Made by a program: the position numbers and the translations under genes. Shown here in pieces: positions 8,703 through 17,753 of a stretch of DNA of 33,764 nt (its first letter is position 1; the number at the start of each line of letters is the position of its first letter). The notes beneath the pieces were generated by a model. The model ran no database searches and was not told the DNA's origin. It saw only the letters and a program-made list of their open reading frames with translations. The stretch is from Planctomycetia bacterium (GTDB lineage Bacteria; Planctomycetota; Planctomycetia; Pirellulales; Thermoguttaceae): assembly GCA_030527185.1 (NCBI GenBank), contig JAUNBF010000041.1, forward strand, positions 1 to 33,764, read 5' to 3'.

Positions 8703-10019
8703 TTACCGAGCCTCGCGCAACCTGGCTCGGATGTATTCCAGACGTTGCTGGATTTCCGCCTCGAATCCGCGTGGGACTGGTTGGTAATAGGTTTTTTCAA
8801 CGCCCAGATACTCCTGTTTGGCAATCGCGTCGGGATATTCGTGGGCATACTGGTATCCTTTGCCATGTTCCATTTGTTGGGCACCGGAGTAGTGGGAGTC
8901 GCGTAAATGTTTGGGAACGGGAATCAACTTTCCTTCCTGAACATCCCGACGTGCCTGAAAAATGGCTTCCGTCGCGGCATTGGACTTCGGAGCGGTGGCC
9001 AGATACGTTACGGCCTGTGCCAGATTCAACTGGCATTCCGGCAGACCGATCATTTCACATGCCTGGGCGGTGGCGACTGCCAGTGGAAGGGCGTGCGGGT
9101 CGGCATTGCCAACATCTTCGCTGGCGAGGATCACCAGCCGCCGTGCCAGAAAGCGGACTTCCTCCCCACCCTCCAGCATTTTGGCAAGCCAGTAAATCGC
9201 GGCGTCGGGGTCGCTGCCACGGATACTTTTAATGAGCGCACTGATGATGTCGTAGTGGGAATCGCCGTCACGATCGTGTTGGAGGATCCGTTTCTGAACC
9301 GATTCCTGAGCCAGTTCCAGGGTGAACGGGACGGGATTGGCGAATGTGGAAAGAACGCCGATTTCCAGCGCGGAAAGTGCGCGTCGGGCATCTCCGTCAC
9401 ACGTTGCGGCAAGATAATCCAGAGCTTTTTCATCCATCTCGATATTCCACTTTCCCAACCCCCGCTCTTGATCCATGATGGCACGTTGCAGGATGGTGCG
9501 GATGTTTTCGTGCGTCAGGGCGTGGAACTGGAAAAGTCGGCTACGGCTTAAAAGGGCGTTATTGACGGTGAAAAAGGGATTTTCGGTGGTAGCTCCGACG
9601 AGCGTGACGATTCCTTCCTCCACGTCGGGAAGAAGGACATCCTGTTGGGCTTTGTTGAAACGGTGGATCTCATCGACGAACAAAAGCGTCTTGCGGCGTT
9701 CCACGGAAAGGTGGTCGGCAGCCTTCTGAAGCACTTCCCGCAATTCCTTCACGCCATTCGTCACGGCCGAAATCTGGCAGAAAAAACTGTTCGATTCCGT
9801 TGCCAGAAGGCGAGCGAGCGTCGTTTTTCCCGTTCCGGGCGGGCCATAAAAAATGACCGAACCAAGACGGTCGGCAGCCAAAAGACGCCGTAGGAGTTTG
9901 CCCGGAGCCAGAAAATCTTCCTGCCCGACAAACTCATCCAGCGTTCGCGGTCGCATCCTCGCCGCCAACGGCTGAGCACTGCGCCGATTTTCCCTTTCAA
10001 TCGAATCAAACAAAGACAT
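8703..10019 (-). CDS. rarA: Replication-associated recombination protein A (AAA+ ATPase)
   Basis: The protein has 438 residues, the normal length for RarA/MgsA, a clamp-loader-like ATPase acting at stalled replication forks. Walker A GPPGTGKT is at 59-66, Walker B LLFVDEIHRF around 112-121, and the GATTENPFFTVNNALLSRS segment supplies sensor 1 and the arginine finger. The C-terminal half has the RarA-specific KSIRGSDPDAAIYWLAKML and ARRLVILASEDVGNADP motifs. The N-terminus MSLFD plus RPRTLDEFVGQ is typical. No clear Shine-Dalgarno site precedes the ATG. It lies 33 bp after the FAD oxidoreductase gene on the same strand and ends 13 bp from the convergent WD40 gene. Its place at the end of a metabolic gene run is probably incidental. 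Confidence 0.95.
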   Translation of the reverse strand: MSLFDSIERENRRSAQPLAARMRPRTLDEFVGQEDFLAPGKLLRRLLAADRLGSVIFYGPPGTGKTTLARLLATESNSFFCQISAVTNGVKELREVLQKAADHLSVERRKTLLFVDEIHRFNKAQQDVLLPDVEEGIVTLVGATTENPFFTVNNALLSRSRLFQFHALTHENIRTILQRAIMDQERGLGKWNIEMDEKALDYLAATCDGDARRALSALEIGVLSTFANPVPFTLELAQESVQKRILQHDRDGDSHYDIISALIKSIRGSDPDAAIYWLAKMLEGGEEVRFLARRLVILASEDVGNADPHALPLAVATAQACEMIGLPECQLNLAQAVTYLATAPKSNAATEAIFQARRDVQEGKLIPVPKHLRDSHYSGAQQMEHGKGYQYAHEYPDAIAKQEYLGVEKTYYQPVPRGFEAEIQQRLEYIRARLREAR

Positions 10020-10030
10020 GGGGAATAAGA

Positions 10031-10055
10031 TTAATGAAATAATGATTAATGATTA
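10031..10055. repeat. Short AT-rich tandem repeat between rarA and the FAD oxidoreductase
   Basis: The motif TTAATGA/AATAATGA is repeated about three times and runs into the stop codon of the upstream gene. No Shine-Dalgarno sequence for rarA is visible in it. Confidence 0.5.
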
Positions 10056-11390
10056 GTCGTTGGTTTGGGCGGCATAGGTGCCAATTGCGGCACCCATGGC
10101 GACGGCACTTCCGGTGACGCGGTAGCTGGCGTGGGGGAGGAAGTCGCCACTGATACAGCGTCCGGCCATGAACAGATTGGAAATATCCTTGCTTTGCAGC
10201 GAACGGAGCGGAATCTGGAAGGGACGGAAAGCGATTCCACCGCGACCGATCGTTTCTTTTTTGTTGGTTTCAAAATCGATGGCGTGAATATCGATTCCAA
10301 AACGGGATGTGGTAACGGCATCCTCAAACGTCCGGCCAGCGACAACATCGTCCGCCGTCAGTGTGTAACGCCCATGAATCCGCCGTCCGCAACGGTGTCC
10401 CAACTGTTCCGCCGTGGCGACGAGCCGAAGGTCTTTCCAAACACCTCCCAGACGATTCAGGGCGGTGACAATTTTGTGAATTTCCGCCCGTGCCCGAAGT
10501 GTGGCGGTGGAAATGGCCTGAACATCGTCCACTCGGACTTTGTACTCGTGATTCACCATCAACATACAGAGGTTGTCATGAACATGGAAAAGGGTGGGAT
10601 GGAAATAGGAGGGTTCCACGCCCGCACGCTGCAATTCCCGCAAAAACGCCTGGTACGAATCGACGTGCCCGCCCGGTTTCCACATTTCAGGCACGTTGGA
10701 AAGGTACTGCGTCATGGCAGTGGCATCCTGAACCAGAACCAGGGCGTTGAGTGTGGCAGGTTGGCCGAAACCTTCCGGGGTCGCGCCCATGTCGAATCCG
10801 CAGCCCGCCTGAGCCGCCAGATCGCCATCTCCGGTACAGTCGATAAAATACTTCGCTCGCCATGCCTGCCGCCCCGACTTGGATTCCGTGACGATGGTTG
10901 TCAGACGTTTTCCGTCCTCACTTCGATACGCCGCCACAACCGGACAATGAAGCAACACCGAAACGCCCGCCTCGGCAGCCATTTCCTCGCAGACGATTTT
11001 CATGTATTCCGGCTCGTAAACGAAATCGCGGGAATTTTGGCAGACTCTGGCATGGTACGCGTCCAGCCGCCGGACAATTTCCCGATCCATGGCCGATTTG
11101 TCGAAATCGAAGATGTAGGTCAGAAGCCCGCTTGTCCAGACACCTCCCAGAGAACCCTGCAATTCCATCAACCGTACGGAAGCTCCGGCACGTGCGGCAG
11201 AAACCGCGGCGGAAATGCCTGCGGGACCTCCCCCGCAAACGATGACGTCCACCTCGTCCACGATCGGAATTTCGCGGGGCGGCTCCTGGAATTTTCCCGG
11301 TTGGGCTGCGGCGTGCGTGGAAGCGGAAAAAAGAGTCGGGAACGCGGCTGCGGAGAGGGTGTTCCCCAGGAAATGACGGCGTGTGAACAT
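10053..11390 (-). CDS. Exported FAD-dependent oxidoreductase (FAD_oxidored type)
   Basis: The protein has 445 residues. The N-terminus TRRHFLGNTLSAAAF is a twin-arginine-type leader ending near ASTHAAAQ, so it is likely exported folded with its cofactor. The Rossmann dinucleotide motif CGGGPAGISAAVSAARAG (52-69) is followed by LGGVWTSGLL, the segment shared by FAD-dependent proteins of the PF12831 type. A second motif, YFIDCTGDGDLAAQAG, and the C-terminal LFMAGRCISGDFLPHASYR also match that family. A Shine-Dalgarno GAGGAGA precedes the start. The gene lies 71 bp downstream of the sugar isomerase-like gene and 33 bp upstream of rarA. In planctomycetes such proteins are usually placed in carbohydrate-related clusters; the substrate is unknown. 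Confidence 0.88.
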   Translation of the reverse strand: MFTRRHFLGNTLSAAAFPTLFSASTHAAAQPGKFQEPPREIPIVDEVDVIVCGGGPAGISAAVSAARAGASVRLMELQGSLGGVWTSGLLTYIFDFDKSAMDREIVRRLDAYHARVCQNSRDFVYEPEYMKIVCEEMAAEAGVSVLLHCPVVAAYRSEDGKRLTTIVTESKSGRQAWRAKYFIDCTGDGDLAAQAGCGFDMGATPEGFGQPATLNALVLVQDATAMTQYLSNVPEMWKPGGHVDSYQAFLRELQRAGVEPSYFHPTLFHVHDNLCMLMVNHEYKVRVDDVQAISTATLRARAEIHKIVTALNRLGGVWKDLRLVATAEQLGHRCGRRIHGRYTLTADDVVAGRTFEDAVTTSRFGIDIHAIDFETNKKETIGRGGIAFRPFQIPLRSLQSKDISNLFMAGRCISGDFLPHASYRVTGSAVAMGAAIGTYAAQTND

Positions 11391-11422
11391 GGTTTCTCCT
11401 CGATGTTTTCAAGTGGTTTGCC

Positions 11423-11447
11423 AAGCCCCTTCCCCAAACAGGGGCTT
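11423..11447 (-). terminator. Hairpin downstream of the isomerase gene
   Basis: AAGCCCCT and AGGGGCTT form a perfect 8-bp stem with a 9-nt loop, 15 bp after the isomerase stop codon. There is no U-tract, so it may act as an attenuator or processing site. It shares its core with the hairpins at 31089-31115 and 33708-33726. Confidence 0.45.
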
Positions 11448-11461
11448 GAAACATGAAATAT

Positions 11462-12295
11462 TTAACTCAAAAACGACTTCAGCCCGTCGAAACAATCTTT
11501 GGCATCCTGAACGGGCGTTTCTTTGTTTTCGCACTCGATGATGAACCATTCCGTGCCGCCATTTTTGGCCAGTACGGGCAAAACTTCCTTCCATCGGACT
11601 TCCCCTTTGCCGATGATTCCACCGCCGCCATATTCCGCAATGTGGACGGTTTTGGAACGTCCGGCAAACTTGTTAATCAACGGAACCGGGTCCACGCCAG
11701 CATGAACACAATGCCCGACGTCGATTTGATGAATGACTTCCTGGGGCGTATTTTCAAAAATCAGTTCCCACGCCATTTTTCCGTCGTAAACTTTCGTCAT
11801 TTCATGGCTGTGGTTGTGGAAACCGATTTGCATTCCGAGTTTCCCCGCCGCGACGCTACGGTCACTAAGCCATTGGGCAAGTTTCAGCCAATCCTCTTTC
11901 GTGTCGGCATTCATCCACGGAACGATGAGGTAACGGGCACCGATTTCCTGGAGATAATCGGCGGTCTTGCCGAGATTCTCATCCTTCAACGAATCTTGCG
12001 GCGTATGCGTTCCGCAGCACTGTAAACCGTTGTCTTCCAACAGTTTACGGAATTCTTTCGCGTCAGCGCCAAAATTGCCCGCCATCAGTTCCACTCCCTG
12101 ATAGCCCATCTGAGCCACCGCGGCAATCATTTTGGGCAGGTCTTTCCGACAGTCTTCGCGGATGGAGTACAACTGCAAGGCGATCGGAATCTTCGTGGCT
12201 ACTTTTTCAGAAGCCCACAGACGAACAGGAGCCATAGCGAGTGCGGTTGCTCCCAGCCCCCATTGGAGCCATTCCCGGCGTGAAATTTTTCTCAT
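11462..12295 (-). CDS. Exported sugar phosphate isomerase/epimerase-like TIM barrel
   Basis: I used the ATG at 12295, not an upstream in-frame ATG at 12406, because an AAAGGAAA site lies just before it and translation then begins with a twin-arginine leader, RKISRREWLQWG, followed by a hydrophobic stretch. The product has 277 residues. It matches the AP-endonuclease-2 type barrel (PF01261): ALQLYSIRED at the first strand, GVEL (E69), CGTHT, IGFHNHSHE, IDVGHCVHAG and a C-terminal FIIECE segment supply the usual metal-binding Glu and His residues. Neighbouring exported oxidoreductase and lyase genes suggest a role in sugar or polyol transformation outside the cytoplasm; the substrate is unknown. 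Confidence 0.88.
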   Translation of the reverse strand: MRKISRREWLQWGLGATALAMAPVRLWASEKVATKIPIALQLYSIREDCRKDLPKMIAAVAQMGYQGVELMAGNFGADAKEFRKLLEDNGLQCCGTHTPQDSLKDENLGKTADYLQEIGARYLIVPWMNADTKEDWLKLAQWLSDRSVAAGKLGMQIGFHNHSHEMTKVYDGKMAWELIFENTPQEVIHQIDVGHCVHAGVDPVPLINKFAGRSKTVHIAEYGGGGIIGKGEVRWKEVLPVLAKNGGTEWFIIECENKETPVQDAKDCFDGLKSFLS

Positions 12296-12315
12296 TGTTT
12301 TTCCTTTCTTTTGGC

Positions 12316-12334
12316 CTGGAAAGAGGATTTCCAG
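12316..12334. repeat. Inverted repeat in the isomerase leader
   Basis: CTGGAAA and TTTCCAG form a perfect 7-bp inverted repeat around GAGGA, about 20 bp upstream of the isomerase start. It could be an operator or a leader hairpin. Confidence 0.35.
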
Positions 12335-12558
12335 TTGGGTAAGACATCTTTCTATTGTAGAGGAAACTCTCCTACATCCCTTTATTTTACAATCTTCTCC
12401 TCCCATCGAACAGGGGGGCGGGGGCTTGCCAGGAAAAAAGAAATTTCAGGGTGGGGGTTGTTGAAAGAATCCATTTTTTTTAGAATGAAAGGGAAGAGAG
12501 CGGAAAAGACGTTCTGTTCCGGTGAATTTTAGAAAATCGATGAAGAAAGGAAGTAATC

Positions 12559-14484
12559 ATGACCCGCCTGTTTGGAATGTTGATTTTGTGGTGTGGCGTG
12601 TGGGGAGTTTCGAGTGGCTGGGCGGAAGATTTGGCTCAGCTTGCGGAGAAGCTCGATCGTCGTGCGAAAGAAATCGTGCCGATGTTGAAAGATGAACCGT
12701 TTTGTCTCGGACGTCCAGTTACCGACCGTCCGTTTTGGGATGCCCTGGCTCAGCGTCCCGTTTATCAGGCAACGATACGTAACGCGGAAAAAGCCCTTGA
12801 AAAGCCTATTTCCCACGTTCCCGACGAGCTTTATCTGGAATTTTCCCAAAATGGGAATCGGTCGCGGTATCAGAATGCCTACTTTCAGCGAAATCGCCCT
12901 TTGGAAACGTTGGTGGTGGCGGAATGTCTCGAAAATCAGGGTCGTTTTATTCCCCGAATCGAAGAGTTTATCCGCGTTTACGCAACGGACAAAAGTTGGG
13001 TTTTGCCGGCGCATGACCGAAATCTCAAGAATTTTCAAGGGGACTACGACGTTGACCTTTATTCCAGCGCCACCGCATGGATGTTGGCAACCACCGGAGC
13101 GTGGCTGGGAGAAAAACTTTCCCCGGAAGTGCGGCAGTTGTTGGATGAGCAGTTGCGAGTCCGTTGTCTGGAACCGTACAAGAATTCTATCCTGACGGGA
13201 AAGCCGAAAATGTGGTGGATTCGTGGAAAAAACAACTGGAACGCGGTTTGTCTGGCAGGAGTGACGGGAACGGCACTGACGCATTTGCGGTCGGTAGAGG
13301 AAAAAGCGTGGTTTCTGGCCGCCGCCGAGCATTTCATCCGCTACTCCGAGGAGGGGTATACCGACGACGGTTACTGTTCCGAAGGGGTTGGATATTGGAA
13401 TTATGGCTTTGGGAATCATATTCGTCTGGCAGAAACCGTTCGGCGGATTACCGATGGAAAAATCCAACTGCTGGATAACGAAAAAATGCGTCGTGTGGCG
13501 GAATATGGTTTTCGGATTTCGATTCTGCCTGGTTTTGCGCCCAGTTTTGCCGATTGTGCGGTGAATGCCTGCCCGTCGCGGGAAATTCTGGCGTTTTTGA
13601 ACCGGTACTATCGGTTCGGAGTGGATGATTACGAAGGAAGTTTGCAACGTGCGTACGGAATTGTCAATTTGGGAATGTGGCAGAGCGATATGCCACCGCT
13701 GCCGGAAAAAAAGGAGGCTGCGCACTCTTTGCGGGGAGAAATGCGAACCTGGTTCCCCGATGCCCAGGTTCTGATTCTCCGTCCGCAGGGTGAGCTTCCT
13801 CAAAATGCCTCCGAAGTCCAAGGTCTGGCCGTTGCCATGAAAGGTGGGCATAACGCGGAACTCCATAACCACAACGATGTCGGTTCGTATGTCGTCGTGT
13901 ATCGGGGAACGCTTCCTCTGCTGGATGTTGGTTCCGAGACGTACACACGAAAAACGTTCAGTGCCCAGCGCTACGAAAGCGACGCGCTCAATTCCTGGGG
14001 TCACAGCGTCCCGGTCGTTGCGGGAAAACTCCAGAAAACGGGGCGTGCTGCGGAAGCAAAAATCCTGAAGATAGATTCGACGCCGGAAAAAGAGGTTTTC
14101 CACCTTGATTTGCAGGCCGTTTACGATGTGCCGGAAGTCCAGCGGCTGACGCGTTGTTTTACCTATTCCCGTGATGGTGAAACGTCGTTTGAAATAGTGG
14201 ATGAGGTGGAATTCTCCTCGCCGCAAACCTTTGAAACGGCTCTGGTTACGTCGCTTGCCTGGAAAAGGGAGGGAGATCGGATTCTCATCGGTGAAAAAGA
14301 GGCTCAGGTCGTCCTGGAAATCGAAGTCCAGGCGGATGGTGCCAAAACCGACGCATGGAAATTAACCGACGCGGAATTTCAGGCCGATATTCGGAATCGG
14401 GAATATGCTCGGCGGTTGGGAATTGTGCTGGAAAAACCTGTGCGGGAAGCGACGGTTCGCGTGAACGTTCTGCCTGCGAAATAG
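12559..14484 (+). CDS. Heparinase II/III-like polysaccharide lyase
   Basis: The protein has 641 residues. The first 22 form a Sec signal peptide (LFGMLILWCGVWGVSSGWA), so it is exported. An all-alpha toroid-like N-terminal region (roughly residues 60-350) contains NNWNAVC and YSEEGYTDDGYCSEGVGYWNYG, as in alginate and heparinase-type lyases. A beta-sandwich half contains GHNAELHNHNDVGSYVV (about 430-446), the hallmark of the heparinase II/III family (PF07940), whose His and Tyr residues act in beta-elimination of uronic-acid polysaccharides. An AAAGGAAG site precedes the ATG. The gene is divergent from the isomerase and convergent with the metallophosphoesterase. The exact polysaccharide cannot be told from sequence. 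Confidence 0.85.
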   Translation: MTRLFGMLILWCGVWGVSSGWAEDLAQLAEKLDRRAKEIVPMLKDEPFCLGRPVTDRPFWDALAQRPVYQATIRNAEKALEKPISHVPDELYLEFSQNGNRSRYQNAYFQRNRPLETLVVAECLENQGRFIPRIEEFIRVYATDKSWVLPAHDRNLKNFQGDYDVDLYSSATAWMLATTGAWLGEKLSPEVRQLLDEQLRVRCLEPYKNSILTGKPKMWWIRGKNNWNAVCLAGVTGTALTHLRSVEEKAWFLAAAEHFIRYSEEGYTDDGYCSEGVGYWNYGFGNHIRLAETVRRITDGKIQLLDNEKMRRVAEYGFRISILPGFAPSFADCAVNACPSREILAFLNRYYRFGVDDYEGSLQRAYGIVNLGMWQSDMPPLPEKKEAAHSLRGEMRTWFPDAQVLILRPQGELPQNASEVQGLAVAMKGGHNAELHNHNDVGSYVVVYRGTLPLLDVGSETYTRKTFSAQRYESDALNSWGHSVPVVAGKLQKTGRAAEAKILKIDSTPEKEVFHLDLQAVYDVPEVQRLTRCFTYSRDGETSFEIVDEVEFSSPQTFETALVTSLAWKREGDRILIGEKEAQVVLEIEVQADGAKTDAWKLTDAEFQADIRNREYARRLGIVLEKPVREATVRVNVLPAK

Positions 14485-14498
14485 GCTTGAAAAAGAGT

Positions 14499-14527
14499 CC
14501 AGAGGGTGGTGCGTTGCCATCCTCTGG
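14499..14527 (-). terminator. Intrinsic terminator of the metallophosphoesterase transcript
   Basis: On the minus strand, CCAGAGGATGG and CCACCCTCTGG form an 11-bp stem with one G-U pair, a 7-nt loop and then ACTCTTTTT. It begins 27 bp after the stop codon. On the plus strand the same stem lies just after the lyase gene but has no T-tract. Confidence 0.65.
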
Positions 14528-14553
14528 AACGCCGGTCTGTTGAAACCGAAGTC

Positions 14554-15750
14554 TTATTTTTTCGGCATCATGGCAAACGTTCGGTCACATTCGGTATCCC
14601 CTTCGCCGATACGGAAAAATCGCATTTCTCCTGTGGATGGCCGAATGACCACCATGTCGAGCAGCATTTGCTCCTTTCGGGAAAAAGGACGGTAAAGGGC
14701 ATTTTCAGGCAAGTCGCGTTTGGAAATGGTACCGTAACTCTGGGTAATGATGTGATTTACACCGTGGACTTCCGCCTGCTGGTCGAAATGGCTGTGGCCG
14801 GAAATGATTCCCGCCAGTCGCGTGTTTCGATTCCCCGTAAAATCCCATGCCAGAGTCGTTTTTTCGTCTAATTTGGCCGATCCTTTTTCACCTTGGACAA
14901 ACGCCTCCAGAATCTGAACGCCCCACGCTCCATTTCGGACGCTGATTCCCTCCCGTACCGGATTCCATTTTCCGATTTTCGGATGGAGGCAAATGTGCTG
15001 GAGGACGACGACGCAATAACCTTCGGGAACCTGCAAATGGTCGGCCAGAAATTGCAATTGCTCGACGGAATAACCCGATTCATGAGCGTCGGACGTGTTC
15101 AGAAAGAAAACGCGGCAACGTTTCCCCGGAACATCGAAAAAACCATAGTCGGAATTCGGCCCCAGCACCCGATTCGCACTGGCGGGGGTCAGGAGGTTGA
15201 ACATCTCGCCATACTCTTTGGCCGTCAGGCGGAGTTCCGAAAAAACGTTTCCATAAGCACGGCCACTGTCATGATTTCCCATGCAGAAAAAAGTCGGCGT
15301 CGTTTTCGCAAACCCTTGAAATAGCTCCACTTGCGAGGCCAGCCGTTCTTTGGCAGCGTCGTAGCGGGAGGGTTTCCATGCCAAATCCCGGTCGAAGCCA
15401 ATATCCCCCAGGTCGGCGTAAAAGTCGGCCTGAAAACGTTTGGCCGCACGCTGCGCAAAGAGGATGTGCCACCGGGTATCGTTAAAATTCGCCGGCTCTT
15501 CCCATTTTGGCCGAGCCGCGTGAATGTCCGAAACGACCGGGAAAACGATCACGTCGTCCGTCCCTTTCCACGCGGCATAACGGGAAAAGGCCGTCTCTAT
15601 TTTTTTGTCCACCCAATCGGGAATCATCGACGCAAGTCGTTCCATTTCAACGACTTCCGACGAATGGGAACTCCTTGCAAACGTGGAAGGCAGCGTCGTT
15701 CCCAGTCCGAGCAATCCAAGTTTTTTGAGAAAATCTCGACGGTTTTTCAT
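14554..15750 (-). CDS. Exported calcineurin-like metallophosphoesterase
   Basis: The ATG at 15750 has an AAAGGAA site upstream and starts a twin-arginine-type leader (KNRRDFLKKLGLLGLG), so I prefer it to the in-frame ATG at 15846. The product has 398 residues. The metal-binding motifs of the calcineurin-like fold appear in order: SDIH (74-77), GD (115-116), GNHD (158-161) and SGHSH near residue 310. The family hydrolyses phosphomono- or diesters with a dinuclear metal centre. The gene begins 40 bp after the glycoside hydrolase gene on the same strand, suggesting one transcript ending at the terminator at 14499-14527. The substrate is unknown. Confidence 0.88.
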   Translation of the reverse strand: MKNRRDFLKKLGLLGLGTTLPSTFARSSHSSEVVEMERLASMIPDWVDKKIETAFSRYAAWKGTDDVIVFPVVSDIHAARPKWEEPANFNDTRWHILFAQRAAKRFQADFYADLGDIGFDRDLAWKPSRYDAAKERLASQVELFQGFAKTTPTFFCMGNHDSGRAYGNVFSELRLTAKEYGEMFNLLTPASANRVLGPNSDYGFFDVPGKRCRVFFLNTSDAHESGYSVEQLQFLADHLQVPEGYCVVVLQHICLHPKIGKWNPVREGISVRNGAWGVQILEAFVQGEKGSAKLDEKTTLAWDFTGNRNTRLAGIISGHSHFDQQAEVHGVNHIITQSYGTISKRDLPENALYRPFSRKEQMLLDMVVIRPSTGEMRFFRIGEGDTECDRTFAMMPKK

Positions 15751-15790
15751 AAAAATTCCTTTCTGACAATGTTTAAGGAAATGGAAACAT

Positions 15791-17668
15791 CTACGGACAC
15801 AAAATTTCCAAATCGGTTCCCACGAAATAGGTGATTCCAGGGGCAAATTCCATTTCCGAAGCGACCGTTACCGGTTTTCCAAGATAATCGAAACATTCCT
15901 CCAGATTTCCCCGAATCGTTACGTTTTTCGTGATGGAGGCACCGGGAGACCAGATCGCGTAGCCCATTTTTCCATCCGGTCGCGTCCAGGAAAGGCAAAA
16001 AAGGGTGCCATCTTCCGATTTCCACGAGTTGCTTCGTTTCAGCGAACCGGCAGGACGTGCTTTCGTCAATGCCTGGTAGGCGAGATAGCCGGATTTTGGG
16101 GCCAGATCGCGGTGGACGATGCCGAAATGGTGTTCCGCGTCGAACTCATCCTGTTCGGGAGCCTGAAATTCGTAGTTGAAATACTTGTCGATACCGTTGT
16201 GCAATGCCAGTAAAATGGCCTGCGGAATGAAAACGCCCTGATTTTCCGGGGTGCAACGGTTGGTGCCGACGAAACTGTCCCGCATGAAAGCGCTGACCAC
16301 GATGTTGCCGCGAAAGTCGCTCCCGAAGCGGTAAATGCACGCCACAGGAGCGGTAAAATCGTTTTCATCAGCACGCACCAGAGGAATCATCTCGTCTCCT
16401 GCCTGGAGGAATCGGGTTCCGAAGAAACGTTCGCCTTTCTGAAGAGGAAAATCTTTCAGAACATCCCGTGCCGCTTCCGCCACGCAAACGGAAGCCTTTT
16501 CCGGCGTTCCCGGTCGTGTCCACCACGCGAACCAGTCGATTCGGAGCTTTTCCCGCCAACTGGCTGCCAGATGGTTCTTTTCCGTGTCGTAGTAAAGCGG
16601 AACGCCTCCTGTCAAAATCAGCGTACCACCATTTTTCACATACTGGCGAACCGCGTCGAAAACCTGAATCGGGAAAACTTCTCCCGGCGGGAACATCAAA
16701 ACGGGATACTTTTCCACCTCCAGCGACGCGATCGTTTCCAGCGAAACCATCTCGATTCGCGTCTTTTCCGGGAAGAGGGATTTCCAGATCGACTCGTTCA
16801 TCAACCGGGAAACGGGAAACGCTTCATCGTAAATCACGGCCACCGTTTCCTGAAAACCGTCGGGGTACAGTTTTTGCATGGCCGCGCTCACAATCCGACG
16901 TGTCGGTTCTCCCAACCGTGGCGGTGTTGCCCAGCCCATTTCCGTAATCCAGATTGGCTTGTTGGAAAGGCCATAGGTTTTCATCATGTCATGAACCATC
17001 TGAATATCCTGCAAAAACTTGTCCGCTTCCGTAAACGTCACCAGCCCGCCGCGATACGGATGGATGTTCATCACGTCGAAATACTTTCCAGCCCCTGCCC
17101 GCAACGTCTCTTCCAGAAAAGCCTTCGGCACGCCTGCCAACCCTCCGTAAACCACGACCAAATCAGGGTTTATCTCCTTGATCGTTTCGTACGTCACTTT
17201 CAGCAATCGGGTATAATTGGCTCCGTTGGGTTCCTCACGCCAGAAACTTTTCAGGTTTTGCTCATTCCAGACTTCCCAGTACCGAATCCGATCCTGGTAA
17301 CGGGTGACGACCTGGCGGACGTATTCTTTCCAGGCATCGAGATGTTGATAGGCCGGGGTGGCCCACGGAACGTCGTAGTCGAGGATGGGGAGAATCTGAA
17401 CACCGACTTTTTCCGCATTTTCCAGAACCCGATCGAAATGTTCAAAATGCCACGTTCCCCGCGGACGTTCCACCGCACTCCACGAAAAATCCGCCCGCGC
17501 CCAGCCAATCCCCGCTTCCCGCATTTTCATCAGGTTGGCAGGCATCGCTCGATGTTCCTCCCCACCTCCCAGATGGGCACAAACGCCATAGGGAGAGGTC
17601 TCCTCCGCATACGACCAGGAAAGGGTGAGACAGGCCAACATCATTCCCAAAATTTCCATACTTTTCAT
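15791..17668 (-). CDS. Exported clan-A glycoside hydrolase, GH39/GH5-like
   Basis: The start at 17668 has AAGGAG upstream and gives a signal peptide (MEILGMMLACLTLSWSYAEE); the longer frame from 17845 has no such support. The product has 625 residues. A TIM barrel spans about 25-290, with WEVWNEQN (E136, probable acid/base) and IWITEMGW (E243, probable nucleophile), the classical clan-A pair. A central region (about 300-420) resembles the Rossmann-like glutaminase-type domain found in some glycosidases (VLMFPPGEVFP, YVKNGGTLILTGG). A C-terminal beta-sandwich-like region follows. The gene lies between the metallophosphoesterase and an NTase-HEPN gene on the same strand. The glycosidic bond attacked is unknown. 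Confidence 0.82.
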   Translation of the reverse strand: MKSMEILGMMLACLTLSWSYAEETSPYGVCAHLGGGEEHRAMPANLMKMREAGIGWARADFSWSAVERPRGTWHFEHFDRVLENAEKVGVQILPILDYDVPWATPAYQHLDAWKEYVRQVVTRYQDRIRYWEVWNEQNLKSFWREEPNGANYTRLLKVTYETIKEINPDLVVVYGGLAGVPKAFLEETLRAGAGKYFDVMNIHPYRGGLVTFTEADKFLQDIQMVHDMMKTYGLSNKPIWITEMGWATPPRLGEPTRRIVSAAMQKLYPDGFQETVAVIYDEAFPVSRLMNESIWKSLFPEKTRIEMVSLETIASLEVEKYPVLMFPPGEVFPIQVFDAVRQYVKNGGTLILTGGVPLYYDTEKNHLAASWREKLRIDWFAWWTRPGTPEKASVCVAEAARDVLKDFPLQKGERFFGTRFLQAGDEMIPLVRADENDFTAPVACIYRFGSDFRGNIVVSAFMRDSFVGTNRCTPENQGVFIPQAILLALHNGIDKYFNYEFQAPEQDEFDAEHHFGIVHRDLAPKSGYLAYQALTKARPAGSLKRSNSWKSEDGTLFCLSWTRPDGKMGYAIWSPGASITKNVTIRGNLEECFDYLGKPVTVASEMEFAPGITYFVGTDLEILCP

Positions 17669-17753
17669 GGTATCTCCTTGACAGTATTCATTCTTTGAAC
17701 ATTCAGATTCTTTCCCCCAATGCTCTGCGCAGGAAGCGAATCCATAATTATCG

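Noticed and set aside
10065..11456. 463-codon plus-strand open frame opposite the FAD oxidoreductase
   Set aside because: It is the exact antisense of a gene with clear motifs; codon bias leaves few stops on the opposite strand. No family motif or ribosome-binding site supports it.
12413..12457. Second G-quadruplex from two separate G-rich tracts
   Set aside because: The tracts are separated by a loop of about 25 bases, so stable folding is doubtful.
12529..14226. 565-codon minus-strand frame opposite the heparinase-like gene
   Set aside because: Antisense shadow of a gene with a signal peptide and the HNHND lyase motif.
16571..17698. 375-codon plus-strand frame opposite the glycoside hydrolase
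   Set aside because: Arg/Phe/His-rich composition typical of antisense translation, and no recognisable domain.
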